From assembly GCA_920105625.2 (NCBI GenBank), contig OV050033.1, positions 531,001 through 595,000 of the forward strand: DNA of 64,000 nt. Reading direction: 5' to 3'. The stretch's first letter is position 1; each line of letters starts with the position of its first letter. The stretch is from Clusia tigrina. Lineage: Eukaryota > Arthropoda > Insecta > Diptera > Clusiidae. Shown here piece after piece: positions 26,647 to 39,600 of the stretch. Both the position numbers and the translations under genes were made by a program. Below the pieces are notes generated by a model, which saw only the letters and a list, made by a program, of their open reading frames with translations, made no database searches and was not told where the DNA came from.

Positions 26647-29600
26647 ACAAATAATTCGAATAATAAACAGACAAACATTGCTTACTTTTGTGAAATTTAA
26701 CCCCTTAATACAATTCCATTCAATCAAAACCCAAGAAATTAAGGCAACAACACCCCAAAAAGTCGTATGAAGTCGTCGAGTCAAAGACTAACTAGTAGCA
26801 ATCGAATAAAAGAAATCAGATTTCTTCCCAGGCGGAATCCAATAGAAATATAATCGAAAACAATTGCCACGGAGTACCGGAAAGCCTCATAATAACAGCA
26901 TTTAGAAACGTGCTGGAGCAGAATAATTTAAGATAACAATATCTCGAATAATCTTATTAGATTTAAATTATTCCGACATACGTAACTACCCAGTCGGAAC
27001 CGATTCGAAGCATGATAAAATAAGACATGTAATGTTGATCCAAGAAGGGTTCATAAATACCAACCATGAAGCTCCCCAGTTGTATCAATTGTAAGGAGTG
27101 AGAATCGAAACAAGCTGCGACAAATATTAGAAGTCATTTCATATTTGCCTCAGAACACCACGAAGCTATCTCACATTTCCTTCCTCATTAATTACTTAAT
27201 CAGCATCGAACAACCATTAAATAGGAGTATCTTAGGTAAATGCATCCGGAGAAAGATGTTTTTTTTTCATGCGATCTAATCTGAGCGACATCATTTACAG
27301 ACAATGGCAGGCTCTGTATTTATGATATCTCTTATGGACTTGTATAGCTGCATTTGAGAGATGAAAATATCTTCTTTCTTAGACTGGTATGTAAGAAATA
27401 GTACTTAAAAATACTCTAATAAATACCAGTTTGTTATCTCCCAGACTATCGGACGATACGCGAAACCTTTCATAGCTTCCCGCGAAACTAAATGTTTGCC
27501 AGAATATACCCCAATAGGGTCACTACGGTCCCAGCGAGTGAAGGGCTGTTGTTATAAGAGAGAACTAGCAAAGAGTAGTTTGGCTACCAGAACGCTGATA
27601 TTGTAGATAAAGAACTCTGAAGTTCGACCACTTATTCGTAAGCATGCGCTGCAGGGATGCGGACCTGGCAATTAGTAAATATTTGCAGCCAGCTCCAGCT
27701 TCAACTAATCGTCTCTGATAATGTATTCCGAGTTGTTAGGCAACTTGGCCCATTTCAGGACACTAACTGAGTTGCTGACTCCGTTTGTTAAGTCGTACTT
27801 CTGGGTTGGAATGAATAACATTTTAAACAGGAATGTAAATACTCCAAGTGCCCAATTGGATTAAAAACAATTTACGGTTATACTCACTCCTTGTATTCTG
27901 TATCTTCTAATTGACAATATATCTCTCTCTTTCCCTATCGTTTTGCACAAAAGATTTCTGTGGAAGCAGTACATTTATAAAAAAAGTTCCAATTTGTATA
28001 TTTATGAAAAAGTTTCAAGCAATGCCAAATATTGAAGTATAATTGGAGGAGATTTGCATCTTCTAAACTCAGCCGTAGCATCAATGGGAATGAAGTTCAT
28101 ACTCCGTTAAAAGCTTCACACAAAACAGCAAAATCAACTTAACTCGAGTAAATTTGTTTTCCGCATCAATGCAGGCAAATTGAATTCATTTATTCCATTG
28201 CAGAAACGAACCCGAAGCAGGAGCTGAAATTCATATGCAGGCCCAGTGCAAGGATATCAAATTCAAATACCAAATTGCCAGAATTTCTCAACGAGCGGAG
28301 CATCTCCTACGCCACATAAGAATCCCATTTACGGGCACTTCTAGAGCTAGTAAGAATTCAGAATTCAATAAATCCTTTTCAATGTTTATAAAAAGTTTAT
28401 CAGCAAATACGTAAATCGAAAAGCACTTGGTATTTAAATTCAATACACCCAAGAGAAAATGTTAATGAATATGTAGTGAAGATAAAACTCTAAATATAAA
28501 AAGTGAAGTAATGATATCTGCGATAGTTCAGTAGTAAGCCCAGAACCTCTTCGAAGCATTGTAGAAACCAAAATGGAGAGTTTAATAATGAACAATCCTA
28601 GGTACTTGGTACAATCCTGGGAACATTACTTTGAAGACCGATTGTAATTGTTTTTCTTATATAGCTATAATACCAAGACCATTTAATAATTACGGTCACC
28701 AAAATCTGCGATGAAGTATCCCGAGATGTATGTTTTAATGTTTAAGAACTTCAACAACAGTTGCATTAAAGCCAAATCTATAAAGCTCGAACTAAATCCT
28801 AGTTTTCAATACTCTTGGTTCCTGATTTCCTTATAAGAATGCTCATGGTGTTCAACTCAGGTACAAAAGTATAGAATATCGAAAGCACACTTATCCCCCG
28901 ACAATGGCCTTACTGTACGATATAGTGAAATGAACCCAAACATCGGTACTATGTAAAATGTCTAGTTTTTTTGAATTGTTAAAAAAGATTCTGTAATTCT
29001 GGAAAGATTGGGAAATGCCACAATAATTGAGGATTTAAATCGGAGACCAATAACTGACAAGAAAACAACATCGTTGAAGGCATGGCTTAAGAATACTTTT
29101 AAGAGATCAAAAAGTTCTGTACTTTTTTATCCAAGTTTTAAAGTGTTATCTGAATTATGCAACTTGCAACATAACACACAACAAAAATCTCTTGAAAACT
29201 TGGAATAAATTCCAGCAACACACAATTGGCCTGATTCTAGTCGCATTGCAAAATTGTCTATCAATAGATCCATTTACATCCAAGTGTTCAAAATTTCATA
29301 TGTTTCATACTCCCATAGTAAAGGAAATCATAATTTTATGTCTTCAAATTTACCTGCCAATCTTCAAATAAGGAGGTAGTAGCTTCAAGTAAGAACATTC
29401 AGAACTGGACTTAAAGCAAATATTCCGTTTGACTTCTGAGTACTAAAGTCCGAATTCACATCTGGCCAAATTGGTTCATCTGCTACATATTTAAAAGTTT
29501 CCTAACTAACTTCCACTGTGAGTGTAATGCTCCTCTTACACCATACAAAAGCACAAGGACATACAATAGGCGAGTCGGTTGCTTGTTACAGCCACTGTCA

Positions 29601-31190
29601 CTTCCGGCGACTGTCTTCGCATTGCAGTGCCATGACTGATTTCCATGTTCTTCGAGAACATGTGCGTGCACAAAGTCACTGGATTGTTTTCATTGAAGAT
29701 ACTTGAAACTTAAATGAAGTATTTTTAAATAGGACTATGTTTAACTCTTGACCAACTTCTCAACCCATTCCAAAGTTTAACTCATCTACTGTATTTCGTG
29801 CTGACAAAGGTGTCCGTTCTGCAGAAGAGTTTGAGAGCAGCTACCATAAAATTCATAAATATTTCACCTCTCCTTTTATTAATTCGAATACGAGTATTTT
29901 AAATTACTGCCACATTTCTGTCTGTCTGGCAGAAAACTGTTGCAAGAGTAAAGGCTGGAATATCAGTTTCTAATACGAGTACCATTGTGAGTGGCTCTTG
30001 CCGGGATTTAATTTTTCCTGTGACTTGTATACATTTTTGCAGATATTGTGGTGCACTCACAAGTCCTGCATACTAATGGCCCAAGTTCCGTGTGCCGTTG
30101 TGCAGTGACCAGTTGGAAATCACTATGAAGATGCAATTTAAATTGACTCCTTAAAAAGACTTAGTATGGTGCCAAAGAATTCCTTATTCCTCACCTGAAG
30201 ACACTACCCAGGCAGAGTTCAAAATTTCCGATTGTGGAAAATATACTTTGGTCCCTTAACACATACTCCTTGGTTTTTCCAGATAAAAAGACACCATGAT
30301 TGCGCTTGATGTTCCGCTTCAAAATGTAATCCTTTCTCGGCCGATAGAGCGATTAGAGAACTTACTTTACTTTTAGCATAAAAGGCACGCCTAATACGAC
30401 TTTTTATGACCTTTACATAATTTTAATTGTTTCTTCGTAGCATACGCGGAAAAGTTTATTTTTTATATGACATTATTTTTTGGAGTCATGGCACCTTTAT
30501 TTACCTTAAAATATATGTATAGGCCGAGCAAGGAAACAGGTCGGCTTAGTATAATTTCGGAGAAGAATATGGCAGATGCCTGTGTTGGAGAGTCTGAGGG
30601 TCCGAGCTTGCGGAGGACGTTCTTTTAGGAGTAATAGGAATGAGTTTGAGCGGAATGAAAGACGTGGGACGCGGAACCGCATTCGATGGACCGCAGAGAC
30701 CCGTAAGGAATCCATTGCTTGATTGTTTCGTTATGTGAAGGTCAGGAATGAGGATGTCCAAAAGGTTTTCAAATGGGATCTACTGAGGAATTTTCAGACC
30801 CAATTCCAACTGGTTTCCCGCTCTTCTCCTTTAATATTGACTGAAATTTGATTAAATTGCATACATCTTTCAGCCTTTATTATTTTGAGTTTTGTTGTTG
30901 GTGCTATTGTTGCCATCTGAATTGTCAATTACATGCATCTTTGAATGAGGAATTGTGCAATTGCTGAAATATTTACACACGTGGATCTAAGCATGTGTAT
31001 GTGGGCCTACGAGCCTTTGTGTGTTTGCAGAAATATGCCTGCTTTAATTGGACCTCTTAGAATTTCATATTTGCACAGAATTTGCCTGTGATAGGGCAGC
31101 AAAATTGTGCACATTTACATTTTATCATAGCTTTTCGATAGCTCTTCAAAGAGATCTTTTAAGTTAAATAACCGAGAGTTTAAATTCAAT

Positions 31191-31196
31191 TTTATT
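31191..31196 (-). terminator. Candidate poly(A) signal of the lipase gene
   Basis: An AATAAA hexamer on the minus strand (TTTATT on the plus strand) lies about 80 bases past the lipase stop codon. The position is suitable for 3' end formation, but the hexamer is common in AT-rich DNA. Confidence 0.5.
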
Positions 31197-31275
31197 ACAA
31201 ATAAATAATAATAACAACATTCTATATATGTACATTTAAGACTTTTCGTTTCGCTATAATAGCCAAACATTGCGT

Positions 31276-33665
31276 CTAAAATTCAAACTCCCCCCTCTCC
31301 ACTAGATCCATCAGCTTGACCACACGTTTGTAGAGTAAGTCCCTGGCGTCCACACCCCACACGAAGTCCAAGTGGTTGAAATCGGCATAGTTCACTAGGA
31401 ACTTGCCAACCACGTTCGGCAGTAAACGGTGCAGATGCTCAACGTCCTCGGGCGTCGATAGCCAATCGTTGTGGGCATAGTGCAGCGCCACCTTATTGCG
31501 CACCTTATCCAGACTGTAGGAGGGCGGCGTTATGGAGTCGTAGCGCCAGTGATTCCGTATCCAGCCATAATCGTACTGACGAAAGTGCCCCGAACGCTTC
31601 AGTTGCCCAAAGTGCTGCATTTGCTTGGTGGACGCGCCGGCGGGCTCGTGGCCTAATACAACAGGCAGCATGGTCTGCAAAAGGGTAGAGAAAAAAAGTA
31701 GTTAGAGGCAAAGGATTTGTAAAGAGGGGCGACACCGCACCTCATTCATTTGGGCTTTGTCGAAGCCCGTAATCAGGAATATTATATTCGAGCATATTTT
31801 CTTGGTAATAATGTCATCGTCGCACATCATCTGACTGAACATGGTGAGGAACTCATTGCTGGGCAGAAACTCATGGGCGCCAATCAGTTTCAAAAGCATC
31901 TGGAGAGAAAAAATACTTTACAAGCCGGTTCTTCTGCTTCCTTTCGTCAATAACATACACTCAACGGCTCTTGAAAGAACGCCAAAAAGTCCACCACTGG
32001 ACTTTTGCAGTGCTTCACGAATGCCACTGGTGCCAACGCCTGCATCAGCATCACCTTCTCCGCGTACTCTGGTCGCTCACTACACATAATCCAGAATGTC
32101 ATGGTTCCCTGCGAATGGCCAATGTAGTGGAGCTGCTTGTGCCCTGTGGCATTTAGCACGTGATCTATGGAGGCCGGCAGATCGTACTTGCCCATTTCGT
32201 GGAATGTGAAGTCCCAGTATATCGCGTGGCGTGTGCTGTATTTGGTGTGGTTGCGTGAGTAAGTGTTACCGCGCATATTCGACAACCATACATCGTAGCC
32301 CAAGTCGTGCAGCAGATAAGCTATGGAAGAATTATAATGGTTATAGGCTTTAACAATCGAACCGATCCCCGCGTTGTCTCTCGATAATATAAACTATTAC
32401 TGAATCAATGACTAACTAGCCCCTGGACTATTCCAGTTTGCTATCTCTGCTCTGACGCACATGCGTGGAGAAAATATTTTCTATGCATTCAAAGTAAGTT
32501 AACAATGTCAAAGGTTATCAACGTGGAGTATGGCAACCATTGACCGATCCGATAACGAACGATGGCCAAAGAGATGTTTCGCACGTCATAGACAACCGAA
32601 CAATATACCAAAGAACAGCTTCAACTAAACTAGTAATAAAAACCTGAAATTTCCAGCGGATTTTCAGAAATACTTTGTTAAAATCTCTTGGCTAATACTT
32701 GGTTTAGAAAAAATAACTGGAGCAAATATTACCATTTGAAAGTACTCTTTCTTCTATTCAACACACTCGTAAGAGCTCTCCATATCCACTGAGGATATAA
32801 GTTCAAGGCACACAGCAGCACTTTCAATACTAATATGAATTTTTGACTTAAAGATTAATTCCCCACAAAAACAAAGTGAAATCCTTAAGTTTTGAAGTCG
32901 CTTTCATTTTCCGATAGAAGCAAAACAGACCTCCTCGAATTTTCGATATCCAATCGATTCTCGTCAAAACCAAATGCACATCCTGGAATTGCCGATAACG
33001 AGTTTACTTTCTGATATATGCAAAGCAAACTCCCACGAATTTTCAAAATCGAGTTGAATCAATCCAAGAAGAAACCAAAACTCTCCCGAATGTTTATACC
33101 ACATCCCCATATTTCACTATAATATTTCGACCACTTACCTAAACCTTTATTTGGGCCCATCAACACCCAAGTGGCTGAGGAATCCAACAAACCATGTGCT
33201 AGTAAAACGGGCGTTGCATTCTGCTTGGCAATGCGATGCATTTCCAAAATGTAACCATCATCGGTGGTAACATGGTGAATTTCCACAGGATAGCCGTACT
33301 TCTTGATCAGGTCAGGCTGGTGACGGAACAGAAGCACACAAAACATAAATAAATAACAATCCACAATTTTGCCTCCAGTGCAATGACCACGCACTAACCG
33401 CCTTCAAGTGCGAATCTTCAATAATATCGGGGTCGACTTCATAACCGGGCGTCAGAGCATCCAAGTAATTTGCCTCATTAGGACTCTCCGTCGCTCCAAA
33501 CAGCGAACGGCTGAACGCAGGTATGTTGAAGAGTTCCAAGCTTCCGATTTGAAAGGACCATGTACGCGCTGTCTCACCAACGGCACCCTGTAACCAAGTG
33601 CACAAAACAAACACGCACCAAAAAGCGGTCAGGGAACAAGCGCGCTTTGAGCAAAACGAAGCCAT
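31276..33665 (-). CDS. Secreted acid-lipase family protein (AB-hydrolase lipase, Lip3/Lip4-like)
   Basis: This is a complete gene with five coding exons: 33399-33665, 33139-33316, 31959-32320, 31741-31899 and 31276-31674. All introns are GT-AG with matching phases, giving 454 residues, a usual length for insect lysosomal acid/gastric lipase relatives. The start is the ATG of MASFCSKR, which opens a signal peptide (hydrophobic about residues 11-28). The acid-lipase N-terminal block (PDLIKKYGYP and VTTDDGYIL) follows, then the oxyanion HG at 130-131 and the nucleophile elbow GHSQG with Ser218. The likely acid Asp392 lies in HYAHNDW and the His423 in NHLDF. The triad is complete, so the enzyme is probably active on triglycerides or sterol esters in the gut lumen or lysosome. 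Introns 1, 3 and 4 are 82, 59 and 66 bases, while intron 2 is 818. A Lip4 identity is possible but not shown. Confidence 0.94.
32321..33138 (-). other. Lipase intron 2 (818 bases)
   Basis: The intron has a GTAAGT donor at 33138 and a CATAG acceptor ending at 32321, in phase 1. It is about ten times longer than the other introns of the gene. No exon-like sequence is seen inside. Near its 5' end is a degenerate direct repeat with a 100-base offset (32901-32960 and 33001-33060). Confidence 0.85.
32901..33060. repeat. Degenerate direct repeat, 100-base period
   Basis: The 60 bases at 32901-32960 align without gaps to 33001-33060, with roughly two thirds identity by eye. Shared blocks include CCCACGAATTTTC-like sequence and CGATA/TGATA followed by GCAAA. 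A weaker third partial unit follows up to about 33095. The repeat lies within lipase intron 2 and slightly overlaps the open frame beyond the exon 2 donor. Confidence 0.55.
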
Positions 33666-36600
33666 GATACTGATGCCTACTGCAACCGAGCAATGATCGC
33701 AAAACTGATTCCTCCGGTTTAATATATTCCCAAAATAAAGTAGCGAGCAGCTTGAGCGCACAATGGTGAATGATGTATGTAGTAAAATTAATCAGCAGCA
33801 CCAATTCAAATATCAATTACAGCAACAAATTCAGGCTCGTACTTAAACTGATAACCCAGGAGGCAATCGGACAGGGGCGCGTTACGGAGATAAACTGACG
33901 AGGGAGGCAAACGAAAGTGTTGGACTGCGGCAAATTCTATTATCAACGTTTTTTTATATAGTATATTTTCATTATCACAAACAACAACAGAGAGTCGGAG
34001 CCGAAATCGGAATCGGAATCGGAGTCAGAGAGGGAGACACATGCGGCTTGTCCAGTTCCCTTGATTAATGTCTTCAGAATATGTACCCCTTGTAACAATG
34101 AAAGTCACACGAGCTGATTAAAATAAATTGCTGCCTAAGTCGTCAACAACAATAAACAAATTTAATTTGCGTTTATTAAGCCCGCTAGACTACGCAAATA
34201 CGTTCGAGTGTCATTGCCACACTGTTGGCAACATGTTTATGCAACATTCGGCTGCAATTGATTTCCTTATTGTTCACAAAAAACCGAAAACAACGTGTTA
34301 TTTTAATTTCCGCTTCTCCTGCTCGCACTACCGCACAGCTTTGTTTACAAACAGCGACTGGCTCGAGCGCTCAACTGGTAGCCCGCTCAGCGCCTACAGG
34401 GCAGGGAGTTTCTTGAGTGCCGTGCTTGACTTGAGCGCGAGACTTACCTCTTAATTTTCATGGGTTTTGTCGACCTCTGCTATTTAAACTGGTTTTTCAA
34501 ATTTCATGCTGCAAGTTAGGGATTTGTATTGTGCATGAATTAAAATATTTAATAGGTCAACGATTTGAAAATTGTGCATGAAAATAGGTAAGAAAATGTA
34601 TGGTAAATTAAGACAATAAAAACAGGTTCTCGGGTAAAGGTCAAATCTGGTAATCATGTCACTAAGTCACACTCTTGTAAGTCAAGTTGAGCAGAATACT
34701 AAACTGGCAAATCACGTTGCACCATTTTTGAGTGATGCAACACATATAATATGAACAAGATGCTCTCTCGTTGTTTGACATATTCGAATTCAGTGTTCGT
34801 TTGTGTTCCTGTTTCAACAATTCTGGAATTTTTCAGAGCTACCCCATAAGACTTTCTGTCAGAAAATTTGAAACTACATCATTCAAAGTATGTAACAGTG
34901 GAGATATTGCGAAAAGTCAACAATTTAATCAATTCAATTAATATAGTTCTCCGGAAATCGATTGAAATCTCTCAATAAGATCTGTCCCAGTTCTGTACTC
35001 ACCACCAATTCTATAACATATTTATAGCATTTAGTGCCTAAAAATTCCCATTGGTGATCTGCAAAATAATTATAAAATATCCTCTTAGATTTGTAACTGT
35101 CAAAGCTGAAATATACTGAATTTTCAAAGTCAAGTCAATTTTTTTGAAATAAATATGAAAAAAAATGTAAAATATAATCGAATCATCTTTCTGTGATGGA
35201 ACAACTGGTCACGAATGGAGAAATGTACCTAATGAGAAGATAGAGAAAGAAATACTGATAATTAGAAGTGGAATCGAATCATCTTTTCCGTAATTGTATA
35301 ATGACCCATAAAATTGGTTTATTCGATTAACAGTTCGACCACAATTTTGGAAGAATTCCACAGCGATAACAAATGTAAATAAATATTGAACAAATATTTG
35401 CTTTACATTTTCATTGCTATGCAATGCATGCCCCAATCGGGTTTTAAACTTTAAACGATAAATTATTTTTTCATCACTCATAATTTCCCATGCTCGTAAA
35501 TATTGAGTTATTACACAACTGCGAAATAAACCAGACTCATGTCGATAGGCGCTTGATTACACAAACAAACATGTTTATAAACATTTCTACCACTACGGAG
35601 CAAATTATTGAAAAAATTTAGAGTGGATTGAGAGAGAGGTTCACCATGGATTGGGCAAGTTAAGTAATTCGGGAATATAACAAGAAGCACGCAAATCGCA
35701 ATGACGCGATCGCAAGCAAACAGAACACCGCTGTCCACGTCTGTGATATTTAGAGCAATTGTAAATAAATGAAACTTGCCCAAAACACAAACAAAATGAT
35801 AAAATGGTCACAACCAGAAATAACATAAGCAACGCACAAACACTCAAGTGCAGTGCGATTGTTTCACTTGTAAATTTTCTTCCAAATGCATTCATTAATG
35901 CCACATTTATTGGAATGGCACAGACATTGGTGACGGCGACAAGCAGCATTGCTGCCGTTGTAGGGTTGGTTAGGGTAGCTGTAAAAAAACTGCTTGTATT
36001 GCAAAACTACCAAACCAATCACTGTAGGTACAGCAACTCGCAAGAACTCTAACATTTTGTATCACCCACTCACCCTTTATGGCTTCTCAGCTGTGGCTCC
36101 CAATCCAAAAATGTATACATTTTTACGATAGAAATTTTGGCCTAATGTAATACTTTTTAAAGAATGCCAAAATCAATCCAGCATAGCTTATAAAATGACT
36201 TGAGGCTTCATCTATGTAAGCCATTCCGTAAGGAACCTAATTGAATATCTGAAACGCATATGTGGTATTTCCAAAAGGATTAATTTTTAAACCACTCTAT
36301 AAAAAAGAGCTCAAATTAAAGAAGCTATAATGATTGAGAAAAAAGGCATTATATCAGGTCTTCTCACGCCTGCTTTTTCCACCTGGAGTATTAACCAGAG
36401 ACGACCGCCTGTATTTATAAACCATATTTCCAGAAGTTTGGCACTTCCATTTGACTTCTCTACTCCAACGCGTTTATATGACATATGAAAAACAATTTTG
36501 AAGTATTTGATAGATAGAGTAAATTGTTTGATGTCGTCAGGTATGTGTATATAGGCCCTCACTGACTGTTTTTGTTGTCATTGTTAAAAGCCTGATTTCA

Positions 36601-39600
36601 TTTACAAATTGTTGCAAGTACTTTAAGTGTTCACAGCAAGAAACCACATTAATGATCTATTATTTTTTTTCTTACCTTAATGATAAATAAAAAGTGAACT
36701 TTGTTTTGAAAACCCTCCAAAGCACACTTCGCTAGATCTTACCATAAAAAACGCAGACAAAATAAATGTTTTATGATATATTCCGACACAACACAAATTT
36801 CTTTTTATACGAACATTACATACTTAAAAGTGATTGTGAACGTTTTGTTTTATTGCGTGTGAGTAAGAAACCGCTCCAACGTAATTTGAGACGATTAGAC
36901 TTTAATATTTCATAAAATAAAAAACAATTGTTAGATATTGTTGTGGTTGTTTTATCAAGAGTACGGAGTCTGACTCACTTTTAATTCGTTTTTTTTTTAA
37001 TTTTTTTCACAATTTTTTATTAGCAATCAAAACAAAAAAAATCTTCATAATTATAAGATTAATAAGCTTATTGAAAACATTTTGCGGCTGTTCGGAGCGA
37101 TGGACGGGAATGCATGGAATGAGAAGAAATCTAAAGTCTATGGTTTAAGCGACAAGTTGCCACTGCAATAAATATGGAGAAAAGTGATAATTGATGCACA
37201 CTAAAAATGACTCGGAAGAAACGTGATCGAGAGGATTCTTCTACAATAATTAACAGCACCCCATTACGACGGACACATTCCCGAACCTACCAAAACAAGT
37301 TATGAGTTTCAAAGTATAGCACGCTTCCACAATCCTAACCAGTCGGAGCAGTTTGCTTTGATGGACTCAGACAAATAGTGTCCGAAAACTCTCAACTGGT
37401 TACTTTATCTAAGACTAAGAAAGCATACCTATATATAATTATCGATCTCTTCCCCTATTCAATTCACCAAAATTTAAGAGCATTACTTGCCATACGATTA
37501 GATACATCATATTCGAGACAACTCAACGAACAATAACAATTTCCCCACCTATACCAAAAGCTTCCGTGACTCCCGATCTCTTCCTCTTCGTTCACATGTG
37601 AAGACTTGCTGCCCTGTAACACTGGGATCATTTCAAGAACAATGAACAAAATTTCTATTCTCGTAAAAATATGCTTGATAATAAAGAAATTTCATTCGGC
37701 TTTACCAAATATCAATGACTCGTGATTTCTGCCATATTTTCAAGAATTTCACATTTAATTCTTTGGAGAAATGGTTCCAACTAAACACTCATAATAGAAT
37801 AATTGGTCCTCGAGAGCAACCCAGGTAATATATGTACACACTTATACATATGTAAACTCATGATAAAAAATAATTCTCATGACTCTTGAACACCACCGCT
37901 TACTCCATTTCCATACATTACCAACGCTTTTAAGCTGAATACGCCCACACACTGGCTTCAATGGAAATTACAAAACTCATTTTGCCGAATGCATTAAAAG
38001 GGCTTTTTAAGTACTCTTCGCGTCCATTGTACGCATGTATGTGTTAGTGCGTGTGAATGGGTGTGAATGCGAATTTCATTTACATTTGCGCAGTTTAATT
38101 AACACTTTCGCCATGAAAGACGCCATCATTGTTTACAAATAGGCGAACAAATCCTGAGCTGAAACCCAGGAACACTGCACCAGGGCACAAATAGCTTTAC
38201 ACTCATCCTGCCGTGTAATAATGTTGCTTTTGTATCGTACCGTAATGATTTGTTTGTGTGATGTACGCACACACTCTTGAGCACATATATATTTGTATAT
38301 ATACAGGCATGGTTATTATAAGAGATAAAAGCATTCATGTTATTATACAGTGGCCCAAACCATGAACTCATTCACTGACACGCGGTGATACTCAGCGGAG
38401 GTAGAATAGTCGAGTGATGGCTGATATCCCTAACGATATCGGTAGATTGAAATCTGAAAACAAATAACATTCCCCACTATATCCGCTGCTGTCCCTAACT
38501 TTTCAATCCTTTATAAAGCAACAAAGTAGCCCCAACACAGGTCGTGATGACACACTCGAAACTCAAATAATTTTAACCCGGGAAAAGTTAGTTTCATTTG
38601 GAATGTACTCATGCCACACTTCTTTGATGACTAACACCATTTTTATATACTTCACTCGTAATTGCATTAGGCATGTTTGTAACACTCAAATGGAGGTGTG
38701 TGAGGTGTGGGCGTATTTTACCGCCGCACTTCTTGTAAATACTCGTAGCTTAGTCCAATAATTACAAGAGATACTCTGTAGAAATTTTACGTGTAGATGA
38801 GCATGAATACCTAGATGAGATGTGTAGTTTCGAGGCTGTTTGGATTTGGGAAGCAGGCCTAGTTCCATAAAAATATTTCCTTGGAACGAGCATATACTGC
38901 GAACTAAATGACCTGTTGGGACAAAAGTTTTTAAAGGCAATAGAGTTGCGAGACCAACGTGAGCTATATACAAATTTCTGAAATTCCACTTCGTGTCATA
39001 GACAAGAAAGCTTATGCTATGATAAGAAAATATGTATTGTGGAATGCCTTATATAGATAGTGGGACAGTCTATAAATCTTTTTTTACCTATTTTTGTTTT
39101 TACATTTTTAAAATGCAAGTGAGGAAACTGGCACTAAGTGTGTAGTCTGCCCTCCCAGCATTTTCAAGGTATGCAAATTTTAATATATAATTCATTTCAC
39201 ATAAATGTGCTCGAGAATTCCAGTTCCAAACGAGTTTTTACCCCGCGCAGTAAACTGTTAAACCTTCATAAATTGTCAATTTTCTTTATTATAAATATTT
39301 TAACATTCATACTCACATCATCGTAAAATACTTTCCTTATCATCCTTATTCCGTTTCCGTTTATTTTCCTTTATTGCTTATATTATATATAGGGCGCCTT
39401 TACTACCTTATTTACGTGCCAAACTTATTTTCCTATCATTTCTTATCTGAAGTCCAATAATTCAAGCCAAACTCCTGTTATTTTGACCTTTATTCGCACT
39501 ATCTGCTTTACGGATATTTATGCTGAGCTCCTTTCTAAGTTTCTATCCTATTATCAGATTTTACCGGTATTTAGTCCACATATCCGCTTTCTCGAACCTA

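Larger units (their letters stand above)
25244..31190. other. Non-coding DNA between the GA repeat and the lipase gene
   Basis: No supported gene is present. The stretch contains a GT-rich microsatellite near 26.0 kb and a purine-rich GA tract near 26.6 kb. It also contains two copies of the word TACGAGTA within 93 bases (29889 and 29974). The segment 30500-30760 has higher GC than its surroundings and overlapping open frames on the minus strand, but no recognisable protein. Confidence 0.5.

Noticed and set aside
33666..33730. Lipase core promoter: TATATTAA with TCAGTT initiator
   Set aside because: Spacing from the TATA-like word (33726) to the initiator A (33706) is about 20 bases rather than about 30, and both words are common in AT-rich DNA.
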